A stretch of DNA of 64,000 bases. Origin: Alkalihalobacillus pseudalcaliphilus (lineage in GTDB: Bacteria > Bacillota > Bacilli > Bacillales > Bacillaceae_D). The notes beneath the pieces were generated by a model, which was given only the letters and a program-made list of their open reading frames with translations, made no database searches and was not told the DNA's origin. The DNA is taken from the NCBI RefSeq assembly GCF_028610675.1, contig NZ_JAQQWS010000011.1, forward strand, positions 32,742-96,741. The letters run 5' to 3'. This document shows, piece by piece, positions 25,876 to 35,250 of this stretch (positions are counted from its first letter, which is position 1; each line of letters starts with the position of its first letter). The translations under genes and the position numbers were made by a program.

Positions 25876-27399
25876 TTATTTAGCCTCCTTTTCAAGCTCT
25901 TTTGAATCGGTTTCGGCTTCTATGATATTTTTTTTCCATTTGATTAGTGATAATAAGAAACCAAGTATAAGCACTCCGACCGCCGCAGCTATTCCCGTTG
26001 AAAGAAGGAACCCAGTAGATAAGCCTTCATAATTTTCTTGAATGTTCTGCATAACATTTAGTACAAACATATACCCTAACACGATTGGTGTAATAATTCC
26101 TAAACACACTTTCCACCACCAACCAATACGCATATCTGATACACCATTTGCATGTTCTTGGAATTCTGGTAGCTTTCTTAAGAACCAAGACACCAAGATT
26201 ACCGAGACTAAGCCTGCAAAAGCAATACCGAATTGATTAATGAAGTAATCGACCGCATCTAAAATATACAGTCCTGAATGTGTCGCATATATCAAGGATA
26301 CGAGTGCAGAAAGGCCTCCACCAAAGAGCACTGCTTTTGTTCGTGATACTTGGAATTTATCTTGAATCCCAGAAATATACGTTTCGATAATTGATATTAA
26401 TGATGTTATCCCAGCCATAACGAGTGAACCAAAGAATAAGACGCCAAAGAGTCCATTCATTCCAGGGAAACTATTAATAATTTGCGGGAAGACAACAAAG
26501 GCTAAACCAATACCTCCTGCTGCTACCTCATTCACACCTACACCTTGCTGGAAGGCCATAAAACCAATCGCAGCAAATACTCCAATACCTGCTAATAATT
26601 CAAACCCTGAGTTTGTAAAGCCAGTTATAAATGCATTATTATTAATATCTGATTTTCTTGATAAATAACTCGAGTACGTTATCATAATAGCAAAACCAAC
26701 CGATAGACTAAAGAAAATATGACCATAGGCAGCTAACCAAACACTTGGGTTTCTCATCGCCTCCCAGTCAGGACGGAAAAATTGCTCTAAACCTAAAGCA
26801 GCACCTTCCAGAGTAACAGCCCGAATCACTAGAATTAAGAACATTACAAATAATACAGGAATAAAAATCCGGTTGGCTAGTTCAATACCTCTTCTTATAC
26901 CTCTAAACATAATAACTAATGTTACTGCCCATACGAGCACTAATGGTATAAGTACGTTTGGGACAAAGCCACCCAGCTGTCCAGGCACATCTGCAACATG
27001 TAAGTAAGAGCCAAATAAGAAGCCTTCCGTATCAGCTCCCCAACTTTGATTAATGGAGAAATACGTATAAGCAATCGCCCATGCAATAATCACTGCATAG
27101 AAGGTAGATATCACAAAGGATATACTAACTTGCCACCAGCCCAACCATTCCGTTTTCCGGTTCATTCTTGCATACGATAATGGTGCTGAACCGCGGTACT
27201 TGTGCCCGATCGTAAACTCCATGATTAATAAAGGTATACCTGCTGTTAAAAGTGCAAATAAATAAGGAATGAAAAAAGCTCCTCCACCATTCTCATACGC
27301 CACATAAGGAAAACGCCAAATATTTCCTAATCCAACCGCAGAGCCAATTGCAGCCATAATAAAACCAGCTCTCGTACCCCATTGTTCTCTACCTGCCAT
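25876..27399 (-). CDS. metP: sodium-dependent amino-acid transporter, NSS/SNF family (MetP-like)
   Basis: 507 residues and about twelve membrane helices, LeuT fold. The N-terminal REQWGTRAGFIMAAIGSAVG followed by LGNIWRFPY is the NSS signature for sodium and substrate binding. It imports a neutral amino acid with sodium; with MetS downstream, methionine and/or alanine is the best guess. The start is ATG 27399 after GGAGAGG; 27 extra codons upstream lack a site. Sodium-coupled uptake fits an alkaliphile. Operon of two genes. Confidence 0.88.
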   Translation of the reverse strand: MAGREQWGTRAGFIMAAIGSAVGLGNIWRFPYVAYENGGGAFFIPYLFALLTAGIPLLIMEFTIGHKYRGSAPLSYARMNRKTEWLGWWQVSISFVISTFYAVIIAWAIAYTYFSINQSWGADTEGFLFGSYLHVADVPGQLGGFVPNVLIPLVLVWAVTLVIMFRGIRRGIELANRIFIPVLFVMFLILVIRAVTLEGAALGLEQFFRPDWEAMRNPSVWLAAYGHIFFSLSVGFAIMITYSSYLSRKSDINNNAFITGFTNSGFELLAGIGVFAAIGFMAFQQGVGVNEVAAGGIGLAFVVFPQIINSFPGMNGLFGVLFFGSLVMAGITSLISIIETYISGIQDKFQVSRTKAVLFGGGLSALVSLIYATHSGLYILDAVDYFINQFGIAFAGLVSVILVSWFLRKLPEFQEHANGVSDMRIGWWWKVCLGIITPIVLGYMFVLNVMQNIQENYEGLSTGFLLSTGIAAAVGVLILGFLLSLIKWKKNIIEAETDSKELEKEAK

Positions 27400-27625
27400 A
27401 AAACACCTCTCCATTTCTAGAAAAGATATAATAGAATATCGACCTATCTTTCCCGAATTATCTGAAAATATAAATGGCACTTACTTTTTCTGTCTATTTT
27501 ATGCAAGTCCATTTTAGTTTAGTCTTATTTTTCAGACTATTCAATATCTTATTATAATTATTTAGTCGAAATTTGTCAAAAGAAATAAATACCAAAAATA
27601 GACCCATGACCGAAGTCACGATATA

Positions 27626-27663
27626 AAACAGACAGTTGAAATGAGATATTCAACTGTCTGTTT
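27626..27663 (-). terminator. terminator of the nhaC-family gene
   Basis: AAACAGACAGTTGAA / TTCAACTGTCTGTTT near-perfect 14-15 base stem with T-rich end, at the stop codon. Confidence 0.9.
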
Positions 27664-27665
27664 CC

Positions 27666-29216
27666 TTATGCTTTTCTTAATTTTGTTAATTGATTTAATA
27701 TCAATACAGTTAAGGCAAGTATACCAATGACGACACCAAGTGAAAGTAAAATATGTCCAGTAGCGCCTAAAACAATAAATCCAATTAACGCAATTCCAGC
27801 TGAGACAATCGCATATGGAAGCTGCGTCATAACGTGATCGATATGATGGCTTCCTGCTCCTGCTGCCGAAAGAATAGTTGTATCTGATATAGGTGAACTA
27901 TGGTCTCCAAAAATAGCACCAGCTAAAACAGCTGCAAGCATTGGTAACATCAACGAAATATCTACCGCTGCTGCCATATCTCCTGCAATTGGTAATAATA
28001 AACCAAACGTTCCCCAAGAGGTTCCTGTTGATAATGCTGTGAATCCAGCAATCAAGAAAATAATCGCCGGTAGAAGCATTGGCGGGATCGTACCATCAAC
28101 TAAATCAGCTAAATATACACCCGTCTCAATTTCACTAATGATCTCTATAATTGTCCAAGCAAAGATAAGAATAAAAATCGCCGGCAGCATGGATTTAATT
28201 CCTGCCCCTAAAGTAGACATATATCCTGAGTTTTCCTTTTTGATAAGATTCGATAATAAAGCAAAACCAAAGCCAATAAGTCCTCCGATAATAAGAGACC
28301 CCGTAATATTTGCTTCACCAAAAATATCAATTAAAGAAGAGGATTGTACTTCGCCATAACCAGTTACAATCATCGAAACAACTGTACCGATTACTAACCC
28401 TAAAATAGGGATGACTAAATCGTATACCTTCCCATTTTGATGACGCTCAATTTGACCATCGGTTCCAGGCATTGCACCAGATTTAGGGTCAGCTAATTCA
28501 CCTGTTTCTAGTGCACGTTTTTCATGTTTCCTCATTGGCCCAAAATCAATTTTAAATACGGCTACAGCAATCATAAATAAAATCGCGATAAGTGCGTAGT
28601 AATTCATTGGAATAATTAGCATAAATGCTTCAAACGCCTGATATTGTGTTAAACCATGTGCTACAAGAATTCCACCAATGATGGAAATGATATATGCACC
28701 CCAGCTAGAAATAGGGGCGATTACACACATTGGAGCAGCCGTTGAATCAACCAAATAAGCTAGTTTAGCACGTGAAATCCGATACTTATCAGATACAGGT
28801 CTACTAATATTCCCGACCGTTAAACTATTAAAATAGTCATCGATAAAAATAATAAAACCTAAAAATATCGTAAATAATTGCGCACCGACACGCGTTTTGA
28901 TTCTTTTCATCGCCCATTCAGCAAAGGCATAGCTTCCACCAGACTTCGTAATGAGAGCAGCCATCATTCCTAGCAATAATAAGAAAAGAATAATATAAAA
29001 TTCCCAATCGTTAACCGCACCTTCTACATAAAATATCGAAGAAACGATTCCCCAAATTTGAGCTAAACTATCCACTGGATTAAAACCGTTTAGCATTAGT
29101 GCTCCTACAAGGATACTTACTCCAAGTGATATTAATACCTTTTTCGTTAATAAGACAAGAATTAACGCCAATAATGGTGGTACAAGTGACCACCCTGTGC
29201 CTATTACATCCATCAT
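27666..29216 (-). CDS. NhaC-family carrier under lysine riboswitch, probable lysine transporter
   Basis: 516 residues with about 11-13 membrane helices. It belongs to the NhaC Na+/H+ antiporter superfamily (IIFIDDYFNSLTVGNISRP, GDHSSPISDTTILSAAGAG are typical). Its leader carries a complete lysine riboswitch, and NhaC-type carriers behind this element have been proposed as lysine transporters (LysW) by comparative genomics. Lysine uptake, perhaps coupled to sodium, is therefore the likelier role than pH homeostasis alone. Two adjacent ATGs follow GAGGAGG. Monocistronic. Confidence 0.85.
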   Translation of the reverse strand: MMDVIGTGWSLVPPLLALILVLLTKKVLISLGVSILVGALMLNGFNPVDSLAQIWGIVSSIFYVEGAVNDWEFYIILFLLLLGMMAALITKSGGSYAFAEWAMKRIKTRVGAQLFTIFLGFIIFIDDYFNSLTVGNISRPVSDKYRISRAKLAYLVDSTAAPMCVIAPISSWGAYIISIIGGILVAHGLTQYQAFEAFMLIIPMNYYALIAILFMIAVAVFKIDFGPMRKHEKRALETGELADPKSGAMPGTDGQIERHQNGKVYDLVIPILGLVIGTVVSMIVTGYGEVQSSSLIDIFGEANITGSLIIGGLIGFGFALLSNLIKKENSGYMSTLGAGIKSMLPAIFILIFAWTIIEIISEIETGVYLADLVDGTIPPMLLPAIIFLIAGFTALSTGTSWGTFGLLLPIAGDMAAAVDISLMLPMLAAVLAGAIFGDHSSPISDTTILSAAGAGSHHIDHVMTQLPYAIVSAGIALIGFIVLGATGHILLSLGVVIGILALTVLILNQLTKLRKA

Positions 29217-29275
29217 ATTTCCTCCTCTTTGGCTCTTGTGAGCTTTTCTCTAACCTGAAGAAGAATGTTCCCAAA

Positions 29276-29522
29276 CAAAAAAGGCCCATAACGGATACCC
29301 ATTATCGACCTTTGATCACAAGGTTATCCCCATCTTCAGCAGTAGTTCTCCACAGTCTTACAACTGTGACAGTGCTGCATCTATTCGATACAGTCCCAGC
29401 ATATGAAGTCTTGACGAACTTTATACACTTCGGCGAACTTGCCTTTCCCTTTTTCTCCACGTTGTCATCCTCAAAAAAGGTAATTATCGCATTCGCGCCT
29501 CTACCTCACCGTCTTGATGAGG
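29276..29522 (-). ncRNA. lysine riboswitch (L box) with terminator
   Basis: On the minus strand the conserved blocks appear in order: GAGGTAGAGGCGCGAA, GGGAAAGG, CGCCGAAG, GCTGGGACTG, CACTGTCAC, TGTGGAGA. P1 is closed by CCTCATC (29516-29522) with GATGGGG (29328-29334). A terminator stem follows at 29283-29310 with six T, between the aptamer and the ribosome binding site. Lysine binding should favour the terminator and switch the gene off. The leader fills the whole gap before the transporter. Confidence 0.92.
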
Positions 29523-29548
29523 TAATACTATTCATATTATCGTAGTAT

Positions 29549-29577
29549 ATTATAACTAAAATTAAAAAACGAATCAA
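29549..29577 (-). promoter_or_regulatory. sigma-A promoter of the riboswitch leader
   Basis: Minus strand TTGATT (29572-29577), 17 bases, TATAAT (29549-29554). Confidence 0.8.
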
Positions 29578-29596
29578 TGGTTATTTCAAGAAAATA

Positions 29597-30085
29597 CTAC
29601 TTTTCTAGTCTTTTATAAATTAAAAATTGATGTGAATGTTTATTTTTTTCATCGATGATTCCATCTTCCACTTCAATCAGTTTCCAATGATTCCAATCCC
29701 ATTGAGGGAAAAAAACATCCCCTGGAAAGCTTTCCTTAATTTCGGTTTTATAAATTTTATCAACATCGTCTCTGAACAGTTCAAACAATCCTGCTCCACC
29801 AATAACAAATGACTCGTTCTCATCTCTAATTGCTTCAAGAACTGCTTCCTTAGAGTGGACGATTTCACAGCCTTCTGCCTTAAATGTTGGGTCACTAGTT
29901 AAAATAATATTTCTCCGCTTTGGCAAAGCTCTGCCCATGGATTCGTACGTTCTCCTACCCATTATGACCGTATGACCAGAAGTAACACGTTTAAAAAACT
30001 TCAAGTCGTTTGGTAAATGCCAAGGCATATCATTATCCTTACCTAACACACCATTTTCAGACACCGCAAAGATATAAGAAATCAT
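29597..30085 (-). CDS. dfrA: dihydrofolate reductase
   Basis: 162 residues, standard chromosomal size. Regenerates tetrahydrofolate after thymidylate synthesis. N-terminal ISYIFAVSENGVLG, the substrate acid in MPWHLPNDLKFFKRVTSG, the NADPH loop IMGRRTYESMG and VIGGAGLFELF are all conserved. It overlaps the thyA stop by four bases (ATGA) and is translationally coupled to it, so both steps of the thymidylate cycle are made together. No resistance-type change can be judged by eye. Confidence 0.96.
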   Translation of the reverse strand: MISYIFAVSENGVLGKDNDMPWHLPNDLKFFKRVTSGHTVIMGRRTYESMGRALPKRRNIILTSDPTFKAEGCEIVHSKEAVLEAIRDENESFVIGGAGLFELFRDDVDKIYKTEIKESFPGDVFFPQWDWNHWKLIEVEDGIIDEKNKHSHQFLIYKRLEK

Positions 30086-30876
30086 ACAGAAACCACACCC
30101 TTAATATGTGGATGTGCCTCATAGTTCACAAGTTCAAAATCATCAATCGTAAAATCAAAAATGGATGTAACATCTGGATTAATCTTCATCGAAGGTAGAG
30201 CATGAGGTTCCCTTGTCAGTTGGAGCTCAACTTGTTCAAAATGATTGGAATAGATATGTGCATCCCCTAATGTGTGTACAAATTCACCTGGCTTTAATCC
30301 CGTCACTTGTGCGACCATCATCGTCAATAAAGCATAAGAAGCAATATTAAATGGGACACCTAGAAAAATATCCGCACTTCTTTGGTACAGCTGACAAGAT
30401 AATTTACCATCTTGCACATAAAATTGGAATAAGCAGTGACAAGGTGCTAAAGCCATATCATCAATTTCCGCTACGTTCCAAGCATTCACGATTAAGCGAC
30501 GAGAATTGGGGTTTTCTTTAATTTGTTCAATGACTTCGCTAATTTGATCAACCGTCCTACCATTAGCTCCTTGCCAAGAACGCCACTGCTTACCGTAAAC
30601 AGGCCCAAGATCACCATTATCATCGGCCCATTCATTCCAAATTCTCACTTTATGTTCTGTCAGGTATGCAATATTGGTATCCCCTTTTAAAAACCAAAGT
30701 AATTCATGAATGATTGAGCGTAAATGTAACTTTTTTGTCGTGAGTAAAGGAAAACCTTTTTCTAAATCAAATCTCATTTGGTGACCAAATATACTTTTTG
30801 TACCTGTACCTGTCCGATCACCTTTTTCTCCTCCGTTCTCCATGACATGTCTACATAAATCTAAATATTGTTGCAT
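30082..30876 (-). CDS. thyA: thymidylate synthase (ThyA type)
   Basis: 264 residues, the classic folate-dependent type. Methylates dUMP to dTMP. The nucleophilic cysteine is in LAPCHCLFQFYV near residue 146, and QRSADIFLGVPFN is the phosphate/dUMP region. AAAGGAG lies nine bases before the ATG. Coupled to dfrA downstream. The short form without the 80-residue insert resembles E. coli ThyA and B. subtilis ThyB. Confidence 0.96.
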   Translation of the reverse strand: MQQYLDLCRHVMENGGEKGDRTGTGTKSIFGHQMRFDLEKGFPLLTTKKLHLRSIIHELLWFLKGDTNIAYLTEHKVRIWNEWADDNGDLGPVYGKQWRSWQGANGRTVDQISEVIEQIKENPNSRRLIVNAWNVAEIDDMALAPCHCLFQFYVQDGKLSCQLYQRSADIFLGVPFNIASYALLTMMVAQVTGLKPGEFVHTLGDAHIYSNHFEQVELQLTREPHALPSMKINPDVTSIFDFTIDDFELVNYEAHPHIKGVVSV

Positions 30877-30898
30877 GTATGTCCACTCCTTTTATCCA

Positions 30899-31996
30899 CT
30901 ATAACTGTTCATCAAACGCTTCCGTCCCTACAATCAATATGTTAAGGTGGTCCATTAAATTCAGATAGTACGGGTTTTCTAGCCTGATATTATCTTCATA
31001 TAATATTTTGATAACAGGATGCGTACTCATCTGCTTATTTTGTTTATACACGATCCCTTTACGATTGTCACTTAATTGAACCATTAACCCCGATGGATAT
31101 ACCGCCATCATTTGTCTAAAAGTCTTTACCATATCAATATCAAATAAAGTCGAGGCACCTGAATACAAAAGCTCTAGAGCTTCATGTGGTAGCATCGGCT
31201 TCCTGTAAGAACGATTAGAGGTTACGGCGTCAAAAACATCGGCAATCGCGATAATTTTGGCATATGGATGAATTTTACCACTTTTTATCGCTTGTGGATA
31301 GCCTGTCCCATTCAAGCGTTCATGGTGTTCTAAAGCACATCTTGCTATGTTTTTTGTCATTTGAGCTGTATCAATTAATAGGTCGTAGCCCAGTTTACTG
31401 TGAGACTGTACGATTTTGAACTCGTCATTCGTTAACTTCCCAGGCTTTAAAAGAATGTCTTTGGGGATAAACATTTTGCCTATATCATGAAATAATGCTC
31501 CTAAACCTATCTCATATAATTCATCTTCCTCGTAGCCTAATTCCATCGCTAAACCAATTGAATACACGGCAACATTAAATGAATGAACAAAAATGTATAG
31601 ATCGTGTGAAGAAGCACTTAGTAATAATGATAAGGCATCAGGATTATTTTGAATATCCTTTATTAACATTTTAACAGAACTTTCGAAGTCAAGGTCAACA
31701 TTGATCGCCTTTAAATCTTTGAAATTATTCCAAGTATTGGACAAGGCGATAAATTCATACTTTAATTTACTAACCGTTTCTTCTCTTGTTTTTTGAGATA
31801 TCACTTGTTCAATCTTTGGCAGATCTATTTGATCATCTTTTATATAAATAAAAGGAACTGCAAGATTCTTCAAGCGCTTAATTAATTTCTCAGTAAGCAG
31901 AATATCTTTATTAAGTAAAATTGAACCTTCTCCATTTAAAACAGCCTTCGCTAATTTTTGGCCTGGTTTCGCAACCATTACGGCAATTAGACGCAT
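30899..31996 (-). CDS. HD-GYP domain protein, probable c-di-GMP phosphodiesterase
   Basis: 365 residues. N-terminal region of about 130 residues without a known receiver motif, then an HD-GYP domain: metal motif HDIGK, HHERLNGTGYP (the GYP signature) and IIAIADVFDAVTS. It probably hydrolyses cyclic di-GMP in the cytoplasm. The start is ATG 31996, seven bases after GGGAGG; the longer frame to 32068 lacks a site. It reads toward thyA with only 22 bases between, so read-through into thyA-dfrA is possible. Confidence 0.88.
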   Translation of the reverse strand: MRLIAVMVAKPGQKLAKAVLNGEGSILLNKDILLTEKLIKRLKNLAVPFIYIKDDQIDLPKIEQVISQKTREETVSKLKYEFIALSNTWNNFKDLKAINVDLDFESSVKMLIKDIQNNPDALSLLLSASSHDLYIFVHSFNVAVYSIGLAMELGYEEDELYEIGLGALFHDIGKMFIPKDILLKPGKLTNDEFKIVQSHSKLGYDLLIDTAQMTKNIARCALEHHERLNGTGYPQAIKSGKIHPYAKIIAIADVFDAVTSNRSYRKPMLPHEALELLYSGASTLFDIDMVKTFRQMMAVYPSGLMVQLSDNRKGIVYKQNKQMSTHPVIKILYEDNIRLENPYYLNLMDHLNILIVGTEAFDEQL

Positions 31997-32173
31997 GATA
32001 CAACCTCCCAGTATTATTAAATTCCATTTATCTTCCAATTGGTTCGTTTCATCTCTTTTATATAGCATGTCATTCTATGTAAAATAAACAATAAGTCTTA
32101 GTCATATAGATTCATTCCATCTCCTATTATATCAAATGTAAATGAATTTTTTGAAACTTTCTTACTAATTGAC

Positions 32174-32214
32174 AAAAAAAACTGTCACGGAAGGTTTAGA
32201 GTCTTCATGACAGC
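32174..32214 (-). terminator. terminator of yunC
   Basis: Minus strand AGCTGTCATGAAG...CTTCCGTGACAGTTTTTTTT. Confidence 0.85.
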
Positions 32215-32225
32215 TTCATTTTTAC

Positions 32226-32528
32226 TTATTTCATTTTTAACAAGGCGTCTTTCCCCTTCATTCCAACCGTAATTCCTAATGCCTCTGCTTCATAAGTGAT
32301 TGATTCTAAAGGGGCTTCAAGTAATTGCTCAATCGTTCTCACACCAACAGCACGACCAGCGACAATCTTTCTTTCTTTTAATTTTGCGTTCAATAGACCA
32401 ACGTCTAAGGCGCCACACATAATATACCCAACTTCATTCGTAACAGCCATAAAATTCGTTTTTGGAAGCTTTAATGTTATAGCTAAAAAAGTTTCACCAT
32501 TAATCGTCACCGGATTCATTTCAAGCAT
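32226..32528 (-). CDS. yunC: YunC family protein (DUF1805)
   Basis: 100 residues. Matches YunC of B. subtilis (NEVGYIMCGALDVGLLNAKL, then KIVAGRAVGVRTIEQLLEAPL). A small cytosolic protein with a known alpha/beta structure but no known activity. The start is ATG 32528 with GGAGGAG before it. It is followed by a terminator and preceded by yunD on the same strand. Confidence 0.88.
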   Translation of the reverse strand: MLEMNPVTINGETFLAITLKLPKTNFMAVTNEVGYIMCGALDVGLLNAKLKERKIVAGRAVGVRTIEQLLEAPLESITYEAEALGITVGMKGKDALLKMK

Positions 32529-32608
32529 GCCTTTCTCCTCCATCCAGAAGTAAACTTCCTTGTTCTCTTTATTACTTTATGAGGATGGAATATTGACTGT
32601 GAATCAAT

Positions 32609-33976
32609 TTAAGCCCATTCTTGCCCAAGCTTCCAAGCTAGAATATCTCTTAAAAATTCCGGCATCAGATATTCTTTATGAGGTGCTTTATAAATTTCAG
32701 GGAATAGGTACCCAAAGGTATACATATCTAATGTCGCTATTCGGTACGTTCTTTTCCCTTCTAACAATTGACCTTCTACACGCACTTCTAGAACTTCCAT
32801 ATCACTATTGGACTGAATCTCAATACCTGTAAAAATCATTTTTCCAAGAAGCTTACCTCTAAAACCAAATCCTTTCAACTTTAAAAATCTCATCTCTTCT
32901 GTATACGCTTTTTGAATCGTCGCTAATAGTTCCTCGCCTGTTAATTCAACAATGCACGGGTTAATTGGATGAGGACAAATACGGTGAATATCTCCCCTTG
33001 TTATCTGACCTTGAGGAATAGATTCCAATATTACACCCGCATTCATCATGGCAATACTCTCCTTACACCACTCAGCTAAACCATCACAGAGTAATTGTGT
33101 GATTTCTGTATTCTCCTGCCATGAAACGGCTAAATCAAAAGGAACCGTTGCCACTTTATAGTTCAACTTCTCAAAAGATTGATGCTCTATTTTTTTGATA
33201 AGATTCAACGTTGATTGAGCTGGTTGACAAGCATTCGCTGAGATGAGTGTTTCTTTCATATCGACACAGATTTTTCGTTGTGTATCAAACTTGATGTCCA
33301 ATCTCCCAAAATAATGACCATGTTTCCCCGCTTGTGTAATCATCGTTTGGTTAATCTTTTTTCCCCTCTCAATTAAATGATGGGTATGTGAGCCTAAGAT
33401 AATATCGATATCAGGCATTTCCTTAGCAATTTCTTCATCTTGAAAAAAGCCTACATGAGATAAAAGTACAACTATATCGACCTGTTCCCTCACTTCTTGA
33501 ACAATATCTTTAAGTAGCTGGAATGAACTCTCACATTTCCAACCTAATTGCTCATAAAGTCCTTTAAAAGGGGCTGTCCAACCAATTAAGCCTACTTTAA
33601 CTCCATTCTGAAATGTATGGATTTCATACTTCCTCGCCCAACTGGGAAGCTGACCATTCGGTTCAAATAAATTAGCAAGCAAAACAGGAAACTGAGCATG
33701 AGCATATAATTGCTCTAATTGCTGCTTAGAAAAAGTAACGCCTTCATTATTTCCAATCGTCGCATAATCAATCTCTGCCTCATTTAAGAGCTCTACATTC
33801 CCTCGTCCTTCAGTTGCTTCTGTTATAAGATGGCTTCGATCAGCATGATCACCTATATCTACAAATAAGGAGGCTTTATGCCGATGTGCCCTCACATACC
33901 CTACAATATGTGGCCAATTACTAAACTGGCTATGAAGATCATTAATATGGAAGATTGTAAGTCGTTCAATCGACAA
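32609..33976 (-). CDS. yunD: YunD, 5'-nucleotidase-family metallophosphoesterase
   Basis: About 455 residues, two domains. The N-terminal metallophosphatase has DLHSQF, VDIGDHADRS, IGNNEG (N in place of the usual H of GNHE), LLSHVG and LGSHTHH. The C-terminal 5'-nucleotidase domain is seen at MNAGVILESIPQGQIT and VELTGEEL. There is no signal peptide, so it acts in the cytoplasm on nucleotides or nucleotide sugars. TTG at 33976 is chosen because GAGGAGGG lies at ideal distance; the ATG at 34000 overlaps that site region. The GNNE change is worth noting, but other metal ligands remain. Confidence 0.85.
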   Translation of the reverse strand: MSIERLTIFHINDLHSQFSNWPHIVGYVRAHRHKASLFVDIGDHADRSHLITEATEGRGNVELLNEAEIDYATIGNNEGVTFSKQQLEQLYAHAQFPVLLANLFEPNGQLPSWARKYEIHTFQNGVKVGLIGWTAPFKGLYEQLGWKCESSFQLLKDIVQEVREQVDIVVLLSHVGFFQDEEIAKEMPDIDIILGSHTHHLIERGKKINQTMITQAGKHGHYFGRLDIKFDTQRKICVDMKETLISANACQPAQSTLNLIKKIEHQSFEKLNYKVATVPFDLAVSWQENTEITQLLCDGLAEWCKESIAMMNAGVILESIPQGQITRGDIHRICPHPINPCIVELTGEELLATIQKAYTEEMRFLKLKGFGFRGKLLGKMIFTGIEIQSNSDMEVLEVRVEGQLLEGKRTYRIATLDMYTFGYLFPEIYKAPHKEYLMPEFLRDILAWKLGQEWA

Positions 33977-34010
33977 AAAATAGCCCTCCTCTCTATTCAA
34001 AAGTTATTTC

Positions 34011-34856
34011 TTAAAATAAGCCTAACTGTCTAGGAGCTAAATTTTCATATTCAATCCCTAACATTTCAATCATTTCTTTAGCATTATCTGCTGCGTCACC
34101 GCCGGAATTATTATTAAAGATAACAAATAAGTGCTTACTTTCTGTTTGGAATGATTGAAGCTGTTTGGTCCATTCTCTTAATTCATTCTCATTATAACGA
34201 TACAAATACCTTACTTCACGCCAGCGACCATTCCCCGGGTCATTCCAGCCATGAATATTGCGACCATGAAACCGAAATAAAGTTTTAGATTTATTAGTAG
34301 CCTGCATAACAATAGGGATAGATCCGGATCCTGCTTGTGGTTCGTCACAAATACTATGTATCCAATCCTCCTCTTGCATAAAAGCAAGAGTTTGTTCCCG
34401 GTATTGAGGTTGGAACCAAGACTGATGCCTGAATTCTAAAGCAACTGGGAGGTGAGCAAGTTCTTGTTTCACATATCGAATGTACTGTACATGTTCTTTT
34501 TTACAATCAAACCATGGCGGAAATTGGCACAAAACCATGGCGAGTTTATTACTTTCAATCATCGGCTTTAACGAATCACGAAAGGCTCGGAACATCTCAC
34601 TGCGGCTTTCGAATGGCGTTAATGCTTTTTGGTGCAATGTCATCCCTTGGTAAGCTTTAACAATAAATTGAAAAGTCGCAGGGGTTTCTCTAACCCATTT
34701 TTGCATATTTCGTAAAGGTTGAACCGCATAAAAAGAAGCATCTACTTCAACAATAGGAAAATGCCCCGCATATACATCTAATTTGGATGCTGTGCTGCTG
34801 AGTCCCTCGTATAAGGAATCATGGTCTCCCCAACCAGCTAGACCAATATAAATCAA
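34011..34856 (-). CDS. yunF: YunF, DUF72 TIM-barrel protein
   Basis: About 281 residues, DUF72 family (IYIGLAGWGDH, EVDASFYAVQP, VALEFRHQSWF, FRFHGRN, LFVIFNNN). A TIM-barrel fold possibly related to endonuclease IV/xylose isomerase types; the activity is not established. TTG at 34856 follows GAGGTGA and gives the usual family N-terminus; an ATG seven codons upstream lacks a site. Next to yunD as in B. subtilis. Confidence 0.85.
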   Translation of the reverse strand: MIYIGLAGWGDHDSLYEGLSSTASKLDVYAGHFPIVEVDASFYAVQPLRNMQKWVRETPATFQFIVKAYQGMTLHQKALTPFESRSEMFRAFRDSLKPMIESNKLAMVLCQFPPWFDCKKEHVQYIRYVKQELAHLPVALEFRHQSWFQPQYREQTLAFMQEEDWIHSICDEPQAGSGSIPIVMQATNKSKTLFRFHGRNIHGWNDPGNGRWREVRYLYRYNENELREWTKQLQSFQTESKHLFVIFNNNSGGDAADNAKEMIEMLGIEYENLAPRQLGLF

Positions 34857-35009
34857 GTTTCTCACCTCAATCAACAAGTCATATCATATCGCCTTAAATA
34901 TATTACGTATGATCAAATTCACTCCTTACAATATACCAAAATTATTTGCTTTCTCCTAAAAAAAGCAACTCCTCAAACGATAAAATAATTAGATATAAAG
35001 GATTGAGGC

Positions 35010-35160
35010 GAAATACTGTACTCGTCTTGGAAGATTCCTACGGGAACTGGTCACGATTTCCGGAGGTGGGCCTGAACTAACTTACTAACGCAGTAGATTT
35101 TAGCCTGACCTTTCCTCCTACATCAGTTGATCACCCCATGAGCCAGTCCAAAAAGCTTCA
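35010..35160 (+). repeat. dispersed intergenic repeat, diverged copy
   Basis: CCTGAACTAACTTACTAACG followed by CAGTAGATTTTAGCC matches the hairpin core of the copies at 36.5-36.9 kb (GCTGAACTAACTAGCTTCGC, then TAGTGGATTTCAGC on the minus strand) and adjoining purine-rich text. The gap 34878-35205 shows nothing else. Confidence 0.5.
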
Positions 35161-35205
35161 GTACACCCCTCAACAAGCCACCACCGATTGAACTTACATA
35201 CAAAG

Positions 35206-35242
35206 AAAAAACCTCATATCCAACTTACGGATTACGAGGTTC
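35206..35242 (-). terminator. terminator of the gene at 35251
   Basis: Minus strand AACCTCGTAAT...ATGAGGTTTTTT just after the stop. Confidence 0.8.
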
Positions 35243-35250
35243 TCATCTTC

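Noticed and set aside
27666..29216. Calling the NhaC-family gene a plain sodium/proton antiporter
   Set aside because: The lysine riboswitch in its leader makes lysine transport the better hypothesis, although antiport cannot be excluded.
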